A stretch of DNA of 64,000 nt from Tetramitus jugosus (GCA_937625935.1 OW569387.1:310001-374000); one strand, 5' to 3'. Counted from the first letter of the stretch, positions 49,475-60,896 are shown. Numbers and translations are program-made. The notes: generated from the letters alone by a model not told the origin.

Positions 49475-52400
49475 TTACTTGTCGACACTCAATTCGAGAA
49501 TATTAGTCTTCTTCTTGTCTTGTTCAATCTCAGCCTCGTTCGACGCTTCATCATACTCGAACGCAACCTTATATACATCGCTGTAGTAGTCTGCAAAATG
49601 TACAGTGATACCATCGCGAATCTCGTGATCCAACTCTGTCCAGTCCTTCTTGTTGCTGATTGGTAAGATCACCTCTCGAACTCCAGATCTTCTTGCAGCG
49701 ATAATCTTTTCCTTGACACCTCCAATGGCCAGAACCTTACCAGTCAGAGTCAACTCACCAGTCATACTCAAGTTTTGCTTCACTGGCTTGTTCAAAGCGA
49801 GTGACAACAGTGAAGTAACCATGGTGATACCTGCGGAAGGACCGTCCTTTGGTGTGGCACCTTCAGGGATGTGCATATGAATGGCAGATTTGTCAAAGAA
49901 GCCCTTCTTCATTCTTGGTTCGTCGTCCTCGTCTTCTTCTTCCTCTTCTTCCTCGTCGTCCTTCTTGCTCTTCTTCTTCTTCTTTGGTGGCAATGGCTCA
50001 GGTGGTACGAGGGTATTGTAGAATTGTTTTGCAAATGTATAGGCGATGGCTGAGGATTCTTTCATTACATCACCAATCTGGCCCGTGGTCTTCAGTGATC
50101 CTTCCTTCTTACCAGGTTCGATTGAAGTCTCAACATAAAGGGTGCTACCTCCCATGGAAGTCCAGGCCAATCCCATGACAACACCAGGTGGTGGTGCAAT
50201 ATAATAACGATCTGTTGAGAATGCAGGCTTACCCAGATAATGTTCGAGTTCAGCTTCGGTAATTGTAATCTTCTTGTTCTTCTTTGTTGTTTGTATCTCG
50301 AATGCAACCTTTCTCAGGATACGTTCAATGTGCTTTTGCAAGTTTCTGATACCTGCCTCTCGACAATAGTTTTGAATGAGAGCACGCAACATTCCTGTTG
50401 TCATCTTGATTTGCTTGGCATTAAGTCCATTCTCATCCAACAGTCTTGGCACCAGATATCGTAGAGCAATTTGTACCTTTTCCTCCAGAATGTATCCAGA
50501 TAGACGCAACACTTCCATTCTGTCAAGCAATGGTTGTTGAATGGTGTCTAGTGTGTTTGCTGTACAAATGAACAATACTTTGCTCAAGTCGAATGGAACG
50601 TCCAAGTAATGATCAATGAAGGCATCATTCTGCTCTGGATCCAAGGCTTCGAGCAAGGCCGAGGATGGATCGCTGTTTCTCTTTCCCATCTTATCAATTT
50701 CGTCAATCATAATGACTGGATTAGATGATTTGCTGAGCTTCATGACTTGAATCAACTTTCCAGGCATGGCACCAATATAGGTTCTTCTGTGACCCTTGAT
50801 CTCAGACACGTCGTCCATACCACCAACAGAGAATCGGTAAAAGTCTCTCTGTAGAGCTCTAGCAATCGATTTACCGATCGAAGTCTAGTATTCATTGTGT
50901 GCATAAATGTGTGTAGCGTGAGAGTTAGTACATGTATACGGATGAATGAAGACAAGAACAAAAAGAGAGTTGCTATTCATACAAACCTTTCCCACACCTG
51001 GAGGACCAACAAAGCACAAGATCTTACCCTGCACTGTGCCCTTGAGCTTACCGACAGCAATAAATTCCAAGATACGATCCTTAATCTTCTTCAATCCGAA
51101 ATGATCCTCGTCCAATACCTTGATTGCGTGCCTCAAGTCAAAATTCTCCTTGTTGTACTGTCCCCAAGGCAACAACGTGAGCCAGTCCATGTAGTTACGC
51201 ACAACATGGAACTCGGAGCTTGCTGTTTCCAGCATTGACAATTTGTTCAACTCTTCATTGATCACCTTGAGTGCTGTTTCGTTCGGTTTCAAATTCTTGA
51301 GACGATCCTTGAATTTGGTAATAATGGCATCTTTTTCGTCAGTTTCCAATCCCAACTCCTTCTTGATCAGCTTCAATTGTTCGTTCAGATAAAACTTTTG
51401 TTGAGCGGCGCTAATCTTTTCGTCGAGACTCTTTCTAATCTTATCTCTGACCTTGAGTGTCTCAATCTCACTCTTGACCAATATGAGTGCCTTTTGAGTT
51501 CTCTCAATCACGTCATCAGTCATCAACACGTCTTGCAACTTGTCGGCATCAACTGTTGTCAACAAGGAAACCAAATCGGCCAATCGAGCAACATCGGAAG
51601 TGTCCATTTGTTGCAAACACTGTTGTAATTGCTCACGATGCAACGGATCCAATGCTGACAGTTCTTGCAAGGCTTGAGTCAATGAGAGAATATAGGCCTT
51701 CAAATTACGATCTTCACGGTCAAATGGCTTCAATTCGGCATCCTTGACACGAACGGTCAATCTTGGCATTTTGTCCACAGTTCCAGTAATCTTAATTCGA
51801 CGTATGGCAGTGAACGAAACCAAAACACCATCACCGACTCGAGATGGAATCAATTTGGTAACGAGTGCCAACACACCGACTTGTTCGACCTGTGACGCAC
51901 GACCAACAGTCTTCAATCCATCTTCTCTGTCCTTGTGATCCTTCAACAAGAAGAGACCAATCAATCTTCTTTCCATTGCTGCTTCCAACATGCCTCTCAA
52001 GAACTCTCGATCCTCAATCATTAGAATGACAATAGAACCGGGGAACACTGGTCTCTTATAGCACGGAATCACTTCAACAAATGGTGGAGTAGGTATGGAT
52101 GATCGATCCATCAGTGTACTTGGTTCCTCTGGTTCCGGTGTAACGATTGGATTGACACCTTCCTCATCTTCACCACCATCATTATTGTTGTTACCATTGT
52201 TGTCACCTGGTGGTGCATTGCGACTTGATCCACCACCACCACCACCAACATTCGATGATGACGAAGATGCTACGTCGTGATCTCCTCCATCGTCTTCCTC
52301 TGCCAACAATTGTTCAAAATTAGAAAAATTTTCAAATTTTTCTTCTTCTTCATCAACAACGATATCATCTTCTTCATTCTCCTCTTCTTCCTTGATGTTG

Positions 52401-52863
52401 TTGTTGTTGTTGTGTTCTTCTTCTTCATCTTTGAGCTCTTTATCGTTGTTCTTGTCCGTGGTCGTCAGTGTTGCATTGTCCTTTTTGTTCTTCTTGTTTT
52501 CATCTGATTGTAACAATGCAGAGTAACGATTGGTGAAAATCTATGTGTGTGCGTACGCATGTGGAACGGATTGTCGTGTGAGTTTATTATATTTGGATTG
52601 AGTGAGAAAAAGAGTTTACACTGGTGAAAAACACCACATACGTTTCTGGTGGTGGTGGTAATGGAAGAATGAATCGAGTTGTTGTTGTTGTTATTGTTGA
52701 TATTGTGATTCATTCCACTCACTTGGTGATAAAAGTGTTGTTGTGCAGCGTGATGCAATTGAGATGCAATGTTGTTGTTGATCAACAACTTTTTTGCCAT
52801 CGTCACTCTAGTTGTTGATGATATGCTATTCGTGCATCGGTTCAATACTAGTCGTCGATTCAT
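49475..52863 (-). CDS. LON: Mitochondrial Lon protease
   Basis: An ATP-dependent matrix protease. Exons 52642-52863, 50987-52540 and 49475-50884 join in phase 0 to 1061 aa; introns are 99 bp (GTATGT) and 102 bp (GTTTGT donor, weaker). Exon 1 gives a basic, Asn-rich presequence ([20 protein letters not shown]). An acidic/Asn-rich stretch precedes the LON domain ([19 protein letters not shown]). The Walker A GPPGVGKTS (586-594) is assembled across the second intron; Walker B is [11 protein letters not shown]. An inserted Lys/Asp/Glu-rich loop (about 890-915) sits before the protease part. The catalytic dyad is Ser942 in PKDGPSAG and Lys985 in GGVKEK. All motifs are intact. Confidence 0.93.
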
Positions 52864-53119
52864 TCTAACTCAAATAATATATAAAACTATCAAAGAAGAA
52901 ATAGTATGGCTGTCGTCGTGGTCAAATGTTTTGTTTTTGTTGTTTGCTGCGGGAAACTTTGATCAAATTATTTGTCTGGTAAAAATAGGCGCACATTCCT
53001 ATCAAATATTCATCCGCTTCAAACAAAGGAGATCTTTGGCGTGATTCAAAAAAATGACACGTGCAGAGATGCATTGAATTTTACGAATGAAGACTGCAGA
53101 TCTCGTGCATGACAACTTT

Positions 53120-55421
53120 TTACTTGGTGAGTCTGAGGGAGAACAAGCAGCCTCTATCTGTTCCCATTACAAAATCAGTGTTATCCTTGCGGTTTGGATT
53201 GACAGTGATCGAGGATATTTGACCCAGGTTGGACAATGGATTGGTCAGGAATGCAAACTCTGGCACTGGCATAAAGTTTTCAATCTTGAAACTGACAATG
53301 AGAGTCGGTTCAACAACGACCAATCTGTTTCCACAGCTCGAGAAGGAGGCAAGAAGAGCATTGGAAGAAATTTCCTGAGGTGGATATACCTTCTTGTTTT
53401 CCACAGAGTACAAATAGAGGGACTTCTTTCTCTTGATGTAGAAAATCTTCCCAGATGGATGGAATTTGACCATTGGTGGTGGTGATGTAGGATCCTTGCC
53501 CACGGCTTCAAGAATGCTCACATTGCTCACGACCTCAATCTCACAGGCTGAAAGCTTTTTCCTGACATGGCATGTCAATAATCCAACGGCACCAGATTCC
53601 GAAATGTGAGCAACGAGCAACATTTCACTGCTTGCTATTCCGTCAATGCATGTTATAGGGTCTACAGTGTTGGCTTTGTATAGGGGATATGGTTGGAAGT
53701 TTTCGTTGCTTACACGACCAACACCAATATTACCAGAGTCGAATCCGGCCACAACATAATTGTTGTCAGATGGACAGAAGATGACAGACTTTGGCTTTGC
53801 GTCTGGAGCATAGACATCCTTCAAAATGACCTTGACATCAATCTCCTTTGGATTCTTGTTGCGCACGGATTGATTGCCAGTACGGGCCACTTTCACAAGT
53901 GTTCCCTCTTGATTGGATCCGTAGAGCATGAAATATGAATCAGTAGTTGTAATAGCAACATAAGGATGTGAGATCGTGTCAGCAATGCGAATCACTTGCA
54001 AAACATTGGACGAGGTAGTGTCATAGCTGATTGGATTCCAGTAAACAAAGAACACTTCATCCTTTTCACGGATACCAACCAGACAAGTTCCTTGGAATCC
54101 TGGGATCAACTGGGTAATCTTCCCATTTTGTTTGTCTGTAAATACAGGCAATGTGTTATAGAGACAGGCATCAGACAATGGCACGAGCGAAGCAGATGCA
54201 GACAGTGGAGGCACTATCTGTGGTGTTGCGTCAACAACAGGTGCAGGGGGCTGTGGAGGTGCTGTTACCTTTGGCGCAGCTGTGGTTGGAGGGACAGCAG
54301 TGACCTTCTTGGCAGCAACGGTAGCTGGAGGAGCAGTAGCGGGAGGTGGAGGAGAAGGACGAGTGACTGTTGCGGCTGTTGCAGGTTGACTGGTCTTTGG
54401 AGTCTCGGCTGTTGGTTGAGTCGTAGTAGGGACAGTGGTAGCGGTTGCGGTGGTAGAAGCAGCAGTCGCTGGTGGGATCGGGGTTGTAGATGTTTTTTGC
54501 GTCTTTTTTGGGTTTTGACTGATGGATAGGTCTTCCATTGAGGTTCCATCCGTTTCAGTGGTTTCTCTTGGTCTCTTCCTTGATACACTGTCATAAAAGA
54601 GACGCAAAATGTCGTCTGCGGCATTGGCCTGCTTTGGCTTCTCCTTTGGTTTCTCGACTACCTTTGCGAAGGGCTTACAAATTTCGTCAATGTTGAATGA
54701 TGGACAATTAGTGAGCACTTTGTTATAATTTGGCAACTTTTCCTTCAAATCCTTAATCATCTCATCCACAATCAATTCATAGTTCAACTCTGGAAGGTTC
54801 TTTGCTTCCGCATAGTTTGAGAAAAAGGTGGCAACAAAGCCTGTATCTTCCTTTACAAAGCACACATTGTTCGCAGCTGTCAATACATCTTCATCTCTAT
54901 CATATTTTGTGAAAGTCAAAAAAATTAAACAATGATCATCATCATTGATGAAAAGAGAACATGTGGTGAGTCAAAAAAGAAGAACGTTGATACCAAAAGA
55001 ATTGAGGTGTCCATACCTGTCCAGAGCAATAGCAAACAGAGAAATGTAGAAACGGTGATACAATTCTCTCGTTTCCTCACTCAATGGCAAAAAATGATTC
55101 AAATAAGCATTTGCTTCCTTAAACTTTCGTTCCTTCAACAAGTCAAACAAGTAGTTCTTGTCAAGAATGAATTTCATGCTAAAGAAAAATGAAAGCTTTG
55201 TTAGCTCAAATATACAAAAAAATACCAAAACCAAGCACGGAATCATTGGTCGAGGTGAGTTTAATGACATACGATCTCGCAGCTTCATCACATTCTGGTG
55301 TATTCTGACTTCTCAAGAAACTATAGATGAACTTTTTGGTCTCCTCGATGAATTTAGAGTCCTTGTGTTCAACCATTACAAAAGAAGGGATATCACTTGG
55401 TGATGCAGTATGACCGTTCAT
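53120..55421 (-). CDS. CTLH/LisH-like N-terminus plus WD40-like protein
   Basis: Exons 55273-55421, 55017-55178 and 53120-54896 (introns 94 and 120 bp, GTATGT and GTATGG donors) join in phase to 695 aa. Residues about 30-130 are helical, with FIYSFLRSQNTPECDEAARS, MKFILDKNYLFDLLKERKFK and AYLNHFLP...ALDR, resembling the LisH-CTLH start of TOPLESS-type proteins. A Pro/Thr/Ala-rich linker (about 240-330) follows. The C-terminal half is beta-rich and WD40-like (KSVIFCPSDNNYVVAGFDSG, VKFHPSGKIFYIKRKKSLYL, ASFSSCGNRLVVVEPTLIVS), although WD dipeptides are scarce. A transcriptional corepressor-like scaffold is one possibility; a different CTLH/beta-propeller protein is equally possible. Confidence 0.6.
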
Positions 55422-55587
55422 TGTGTGATTGGGTTTTTCTTGTTTTTATGTGTTGGTTGTTGTGATCGCTCAAATTTTTGTGGTGGGACAAAAAATGTTT
55501 TGAAGGAAGGCGGGAAATGCGGGAAATTATCACACAGTTCGAGAAATTTCTCAACCTTTATTTGGTGTGATGCTACTCACAAAGACT

Positions 55588-56337
55588 TTAGTATGAGAAA
55601 ATACCTCTCTTGATGACCAGAGATTTCGTGTGTTCCTTGATTTGAGTGTCAAGAATCTGATGAATCTGTTTGCATCCTTCCTCTGCAGCCTTTATCACTT
55701 CTTCAAATGAGTCCAACGACAGCTTGGAGTCCATTTGAACCAGTGAAATCTTGTTTTGTTTTGGAAGGAGAGCAATAGGCAAGTCTGGACCACCTGCACT
55801 ATCTTCCACATAGTTTAGATCGGTCAATGGCACACCGTCAATTAATCCAGCGGCACACGAAACAACAAAATCCTTCATCGGTATACCAGCATCAATCAGA
55901 GCCAATGATGCGGCATTGATACATGCACATCTTGTGCCTCCATCTGCCTGCAACACTTGCATGAATATATCAATTTGTGTTCTAGGGAACAAATGCGTCA
56001 TAATCACACTCTCAAACGTCTGTCTAATGACAAGTGAAATCTCTGTTGATCTTCTGTCACGCTTATACTTTTTTCTACGTTCTCCACCAGTGCTGAATGT
56101 GGCCATACTGTACTCGCAGTTAATGATTGCTCTGTCGTGCTTTGCTTGCTTCTTTCTTGACACTTGTCTTGGGCCGTACACTGCAGCGAGCACCTTTGTG
56201 TTACCTTGCTCATAATATGCGGATCCATCTGCTCTACTGAATAGATTTAAACGGAATTGAATTTTTCTCACTTCATGAGGTCTTCTACCATCGACTCTCA
56301 ACCCTTCTGGGGTCACATATTCAATCTTGTGGCTCAT
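55588..56337 (-). CDS. RRP41: RNA exosome core subunit RRP41 (EXOSC4)
   Basis: An RNase PH-fold subunit of the exosome ring. The 249-aa single-exon protein starts MSHKIEYVTPEGLRVDGRRP; an upstream ATG at 56391 adds a Lys/Arg-rich stretch outside the fold and is not preferred. Conserved blocks are RVDGRRPHEVRKIQFRLNLF, SAYYEQGNTKVLAAVYGPRQ, IINCEYSMATFSTGGERRKK, QIDIFMQVLQADGGTRCACI and CAAGLIDGVPLTDLNYVEDS. Order and length match RRP41 (about 245 aa) rather than RRP46 or MTR3. Its promoter region holds a perfect inverted repeat shared with the divergent membrane-protein gene. Confidence 0.93.
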   Translation of the reverse strand: MSHKIEYVTPEGLRVDGRRPHEVRKIQFRLNLFSRADGSAYYEQGNTKVLAAVYGPRQVSRKKQAKHDRAIINCEYSMATFSTGGERRKKYKRDRRSTEISLVIRQTFESVIMTHLFPRTQIDIFMQVLQADGGTRCACINAASLALIDAGIPMKDFVVSCAAGLIDGVPLTDLNYVEDSAGGPDLPIALLPKQNKISLVQMDSKLSLDSFEEVIKAAEEGCKQIHQILDTQIKEHTKSLVIKRGIFSY

Positions 56338-56651
56338 TGTTTTTTTTGGTCGACTTTTTGTTCTTCTTGTTGTTTTTTTTTCTCTTTCCATTCAATGAAA
56401 TGCTTGAACCAGTAATTGGTGGAGAAATAATCGAGAGCGGAGTTAGTCGCAGTTGTGAAATGGACAAGACGCCAACTTTGTAACGTATGAATTGGAAGTG
56501 CGTCTTGTCCATTTCACAGAAGCGAACGAAAAAACAATTGCAACACAAAACAAAAAACCGCGAGTGTGACTTTTCGACATCGAACAAAGACGATCGGTCG
56601 TACTTGAGTGTGAATATATATTTTTTTTTGAGAAAAACAACAACAACAACA
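56338..56651. promoter_or_regulatory. Divergent promoter region with hairpin
   Basis: About 314 bases between the divergent starts of RRP41 and a type I membrane protein. It contains the perfect inverted repeat at 56454-56518, a TATATATTTTTTTTTT tract (about 56613-56628), and a CAA-rich leader before the plus-strand ATG. Regulatory function is inferred from position only. Confidence 0.45.
56454..56518. repeat. Perfect 19-bp inverted repeat, 27-nt spacer
   Basis: The left arm TGTGAAATGGACAAGACGC (56454-56472) is the exact reverse complement of the right arm GCGTCTTGTCCATTTCACA (56500-56518). The spacer also has CCAA and TTGG facing each other, so the stem can extend with a small bulge. It lies midway in the divergent promoter, 117 bp from the RRP41 ATG and 133 bp from the other. 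It could be a two-way protein-binding site, a cruciform, or a hairpin in a 5' leader; it is not near a 3' end. Confidence 0.95.
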
Positions 56652-57719
56652 ATGAACGGAATAAGTAGTAGTGGTAGTTCAATACCCTCTCTATTTGTCA
56701 TGGTGCTATGCTCATTGCTCATGATTGCTCTAATGACCACTCGTGCCACCAATCTCGACAACAATAACATGTGGATGCTAGATGATCAATTATTCTCCGA
56801 TTCCAATGCTCAATACCTCGATTATCATGTCTCTGTTGAACTATTGGAGAAGAAGAGTGAATTTTGTACTAATTTTGTGTTCCCTGGCAAATCATTGTGC
56901 AATCTCGTTGTGACTCAAACCGTGAAACTCAACATGCATGAACAATTGAAAAATGTGACAAAGGGCAGAGCTTATTTTGTAACTCCTTCCTTCCCAATAC
57001 CTCATCAAGCACAGAGCGCAGAAATGATTCAAGTTCTTCATTTGAATGTGACTGATCGTTTGTACAATGAGAGTTGTCCAGTGTTGAGTGAAGTGACGCG
57101 CACAGAGTCTAATGGAATCAAGACTCGTGCTTGGAAGATTTCATTCTATGAGAAGCAGTATCCTGATCCACAAGTGTTCCAAATCAAGTTTAAGATTGTG
57201 GATGTTGTGAAGCCATTGAAGAAGGACAAGCAAAATACGTAGGTGTCAATCGAACATTTGTCTTTTTTTTTATTGTTGGTTTAATCATGGTCATGTGAAC
57301 TAACTTTGTGTTTGAACAGTTTCTCTCTTCAAATGATTACAGAGTCAGTGTTGAATGCAACTGGTCGCAATGGCTATTTTGCATCCGTGTTTGTTCCGTA
57401 CAAGGATGTCGATGCGAAAATGACTGGATTTAACTATGAGCCTGCTCCTACTGCTGTCTACATGCACAATGGTACTCATACATTGACTTATGACAACACT
57501 GGAGACAAGATTGCACAAAATTTGACTGTTTCCATGACATTCCCTAACCATTATTATCCACAGTGCCAAGTGATCAGATGGCCTTCCATTACCATGTGGG
57601 CTGTCGTTGGTGGATTGACTGTTGTCCTGTTGCTGTACGTGATTGTTCACTTGGTTGTTGAACAAATTCTAAGAGCAAGACGAAACAAGGAAGCTGCTGA
57701 ATATGGCAGACTAGATTAA
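56652..57719 (+). CDS. Type I membrane glycoprotein-like protein, unrecognised
   Basis: Exons 56652-57238 and 57320-57719 (81-bp intron, GTAGGT...GAACAG, splitting a Thr codon) give 328 aa. A signal peptide is likely (SLFVMVLCSLLMIALMTTRA, about 13-32). The lumenal part has several N-glycosylation sequons (NVT, NES, NAT, NGT, NLT) and cysteines at spacings such as SEFCTNFVFPGKSLCNLVVT. One membrane segment near the C-terminus (MWAVVGGLTVVLLLYVIVHLVV) precedes a basic cytosolic tail (LRARRNKEAAEYGRLD). The lumenal domain looks beta-rich, as in ER or secretory-pathway accessory proteins, but I cannot name the family. Confidence 0.7.
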
Positions 57720-57844
57720 GATCACATAGATAAATAATATTCTTACAAGTTGTATTATTTGCCATTTGTTGTGTTGACAACAGACAGATTCATTCACTTC
57801 ACCAGTTTTCACACACAAAACAACAAAAAAACAAAAACTACAAA

Positions 57845-59164
57845 ATGCTTCGTGCCTTGATCGATTGGATATTATCAATTTTGTTACTGATGAAATCATT
57901 GTTGTCATTGGTTGTTTCCTATGTGAGAGATCACAGAAATGTGAATACTCTGTGGAGAGGTTTCACTGCTCTGTCCACTCCTCAACTCGTCGAAGAGATG
58001 ATATCATTGGATAATGATCGATCCAAAAATCATAAAATTGTCGCAACGAACAACAAGAATCCCAAAGTTTTTGTGACAGAGTTGAACATTGATGATAAAA
58101 CAGCTGTTTCTTCTCTTCTTGTGGAGAGCTTGCAGATTATAAAGAGTAACAATGATAACAAGAGCTTATTCACCAATGTGAATCGTGAAGTGAAGCATTT
58201 GTTTGTCATGATGACGGGCAATCCTGGCATTTGTCAGATTTATGAACCGTTTTGTACGACTTTACACTCGAAATTAATGACATCGATGCAAATAAGTGAT
58301 GAGAAAAGTGATGAGATTGCTGTTGTGGCAGTAGGATTCACTGCACACTCAATTTCAAATCATGTCAACCAGTTCTATTCATTGTCCTCCGAAAATACCA
58401 AGAGTACATTTACGATTGATGAACAAATTGAACACAAGCGATTGCTCATTATGGATTTGATTCAAAAGTATCCAAACGCCAAGATTCATCTCATGGGTCA
58501 CTCTGTCGGTTCTTATGTCATTACGAACTTAATTCAACAAATGCCGAGTCCAGATTTTATTGAAAAGCATTTTGGTTTGTTCTTCCTATTGTACCCAACG
58601 ATCCAGAACATGATCCATACTCCCAACGCTCAGACATACAAGTATTTTGTGACCCCTGTTATGAGACAAATTGTGTCACTCGGTGTTTCATTCCTGTTTG
58701 GATACTCTCCTCGCTTCTTGCGTGAAAAGTTTCTGCACATGTATGCCAATAAGCCAGAGAACAAGGGAAGTAGGATTCTAGCGGATTCGTTGCACTTGTT
58801 TATGCAATATCCATTGTTGGTCAATGTGTTGACTTTGGCCAATAGTGAATTTGAACAGATTCAAGACATTGATAACGTTATGTCTGATCATTTACCTAAT
58901 ACCCATATGCTGTATAGGAAATGCAGATGGATGACATGTGATGGCGATGGTTGGTGTCCACAGGAGCACATTCGACTTATTGAACAAAAGTTGACTCACC
59001 ACAACGAGACACAGGATCAGATATTGTGGACAACCAACAAACAGAAATCGCTCGTGTTCCACCATTGCCCAGAAGGTCATCATGCTTTTTGCTTGCACGA
59101 AAGAGATGTGCAGGGAACAGCAGATTTTATTGCTGAGAACATGAGCTCTGGCGAGAAACATTAA
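57845..59164 (+). CDS. LDAH: Lipid droplet-associated hydrolase (LDAH-like)
   Basis: An alpha/beta-hydrolase on lipid droplets. The 439-aa single-exon protein opens with a hydrophobic segment (WILSILLLMKSLLSLVVSYV, residues about 8-27) that may associate with membrane. LDAH hallmarks are MMTGNPGICQIYEPFCTTLH (the GNPG oxyanion block), the nucleophile elbow HLMGHSVGSYV with Ser220, the block FFLLYPTIQNMIHTPN (family P-T-I...M..(S/T)PNG), and the C-terminal catalytic His in CPEGHHAFCL. The acid residue is probably the Asp in DGDGWCPQEH. It is longer than the animal protein (about 325 aa) because of N-terminal and internal insertions. In vivo substrate is uncertain for the family. Confidence 0.85.
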   Translation: MLRALIDWILSILLLMKSLLSLVVSYVRDHRNVNTLWRGFTALSTPQLVEEMISLDNDRSKNHKIVATNNKNPKVFVTELNIDDKTAVSSLLVESLQIIKSNNDNKSLFTNVNREVKHLFVMMTGNPGICQIYEPFCTTLHSKLMTSMQISDEKSDEIAVVAVGFTAHSISNHVNQFYSLSSENTKSTFTIDEQIEHKRLLIMDLIQKYPNAKIHLMGHSVGSYVITNLIQQMPSPDFIEKHFGLFFLLYPTIQNMIHTPNAQTYKYFVTPVMRQIVSLGVSFLFGYSPRFLREKFLHMYANKPENKGSRILADSLHLFMQYPLLVNVLTLANSEFEQIQDIDNVMSDHLPNTHMLYRKCRWMTCDGDGWCPQEHIRLIEQKLTHHNETQDQILWTTNKQKSLVFHHCPEGHHAFCLHERDVQGTADFIAENMSSGEKH

Positions 59165-59303
59165 CAAACCCTTATAAATCTTTCTCACCCCGTACTCAGT
59201 TGTATTGGTGCTTTTCGCGCTCAAAACAGCCGACCGTTACACAAAATGTGAAAGTTCCACTAAAACCTGGCTCGAGAAAAACAAGTGCAACAACGATTCA
59301 AAC

Positions 59304-60896
59304 ATGCAAGACAGTGATGACGAGAGCGTGCCTGAAACTAGTGCAGCAACCACCATTGAAAAGGAACCAACAGATAACAAGCAATACAAGTTCACCCAAG
59401 TCGCTCAACTGAACAGTCAACTGTTGACTTGGTACGATGCAAATCATCGTATTTTACCATGGAGAACAAATCCAAAGACATCTCACGTGCACGGCAAGGG
59501 CAAGAATGGCAAAGTGTCAAGCAGGGATGATGAACCGAAGAGTGAGAACTCCTCAGTAGAAACAATCAAAGCCGAGGATCTCAATCAGAGGGCCTATCAA
59601 GTCTGGATCAGTGAAATTATGTCTCAGCAGACGCGTATTGCTACGGTTCTGTCGTACTATAAGAATTGGATGAAACAATTTCCGACTGTAGATGATTTGG
59701 CTCGCGCTAGCGTGGATGATGTGCATGCTGTGTGGTCCGGATTGGGTTATTATAGACGTGCAGACAATATCCACAAGGCTGCAAAGAAAGTTGTCACTGA
59801 TATGAAGGGTAAGTTTCCAACCAACGCAAAAGACTTGTTAGAGCTGCCAGGAGTAGGTAGATACACTGCAGGCGCCATTGCGAGTATCGTTTTCAGGGAG
59901 CGAGCACCAATTGTTGATGGAAATGTGCTTCGTTTGTTCTCTAGACTGCAGATGATACCATTTGATATTTCAAAGCAAAAGAATTGCAACGATTATTTCT
60001 GGCCGTTGGCACAGCAATTGGTATCAGATGTGTCGGTGCCTAATGATCGAATTGGTGACTTGAACCAGAGTTTGATGGAAATGGGAGCAACTGTGTGTAC
60101 ACCAAAGAATCCAAGTTGTTCAGAGTGTTGTATTCGCGATTTGTGCGAGGCCAATGAGAGTGTTCAGAATGGTGAGTCAGTAAGTGTCGAGATATGGCCA
60201 GTGAAAGCGAAAAAGAAGCAAAAGGCAATCAAGTTTGTTGCTGTTTGTATATTGTTTAAGAACCCAGATGAGACTGTTGAAGATTCTCCCAAAGAACAAC
60301 AATACTACATTATGAAAAATCCATCGAGTGGTCTTCTGGCCAATTTATATCAATTCCCTTCGATAACAATCGAAGAAGATACCGCAGATGGTGTTATTGA
60401 AAAGTCATTGCAAAAGTACATTATGAAAAACACTGATCTAGATCTGTCAGTCTTTAATGCTTCATTTGAATATTGTGGCCAGGTACAGCACATATTCACG
60501 CATATTGATATGCAACTTAAAGTATACGCTGCTTGCTTGGAGAATTCGGTCGAAACCAAGACAAGCAAAGCAAAAGAAATTGAATCTGCGTTCGTGACAC
60601 TCTCTGGATTCGATGATTATGGCATTCCAACGTTGGTCCGAAAGGTTTTCCAACGCTTCATAGACAAGGACAATGATGTGAAGAGTACCAAATCTGTGAA
60701 AAAGTGTAGTACCCCGAAGAAGAAACCAACCTTGAAACCAAGCACAACCAAGAGACGGAGGTCAGTAGCGAAACAAGAAGATAGCGATTCAGAACAACCA
60801 GACGAGGATGAGGATGAGGAGAAGGTCGATGTTCAAAAGAGGCCTCGAACACGATCACAGACTAAGCTGACTCAATTTTTTATCAAGCCAGAGTGA
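59304..60896 (+). CDS. MUTYH: Adenine DNA glycosylase MutY/MUTYH with C-terminal PIP box
   Basis: Removes adenine opposite 8-oxoguanine. The 530-aa single-exon protein begins at MQDSDDESVPETS; the open frame to its left starts only at TTG. The catalytic domain shows PWRTNP, VWISEIMSQQTRIATVLSYY (catalytic Glu), the helix-hairpin-helix LELPGVGRYTAGAIASIVF (about 177-195) and the Asp in PIVDGNVLR. The [4Fe-4S] motif is C-x6-C-x2-C-x5-C (about 265-281). A Nudix-like 8-oxoG recognition domain spans about 305-460. The basic tail ends in the PCNA-binding signature QTKLTQFF (519-526), followed by IKPE. The reading frame is complete. Confidence 0.93.
   Translation: MQDSDDESVPETSAATTIEKEPTDNKQYKFTQVAQLNSQLLTWYDANHRILPWRTNPKTSHVHGKGKNGKVSSRDDEPKSENSSVETIKAEDLNQRAYQVWISEIMSQQTRIATVLSYYKNWMKQFPTVDDLARASVDDVHAVWSGLGYYRRADNIHKAAKKVVTDMKGKFPTNAKDLLELPGVGRYTAGAIASIVFRERAPIVDGNVLRLFSRLQMIPFDISKQKNCNDYFWPLAQQLVSDVSVPNDRIGDLNQSLMEMGATVCTPKNPSCSECCIRDLCEANESVQNGESVSVEIWPVKAKKKQKAIKFVAVCILFKNPDETVEDSPKEQQYYIMKNPSSGLLANLYQFPSITIEEDTADGVIEKSLQKYIMKNTDLDLSVFNASFEYCGQVQHIFTHIDMQLKVYAACLENSVETKTSKAKEIESAFVTLSGFDDYGIPTLVRKVFQRFIDKDNDVKSTKSVKKCSTPKKKPTLKPSTTKRRRSVAKQEDSDSEQPDEDEDEEKVDVQKRPRTRSQTKLTQFFIKPE

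Noticed and set aside
53996-54529. 177-codon plus-strand frame rich in Arg/Trp/Cys/Gly
   Set aside because: It is antisense to the Pro/Thr/Ala linker of the WD40-like gene; the odd composition is the mirror of that low-complexity DNA.
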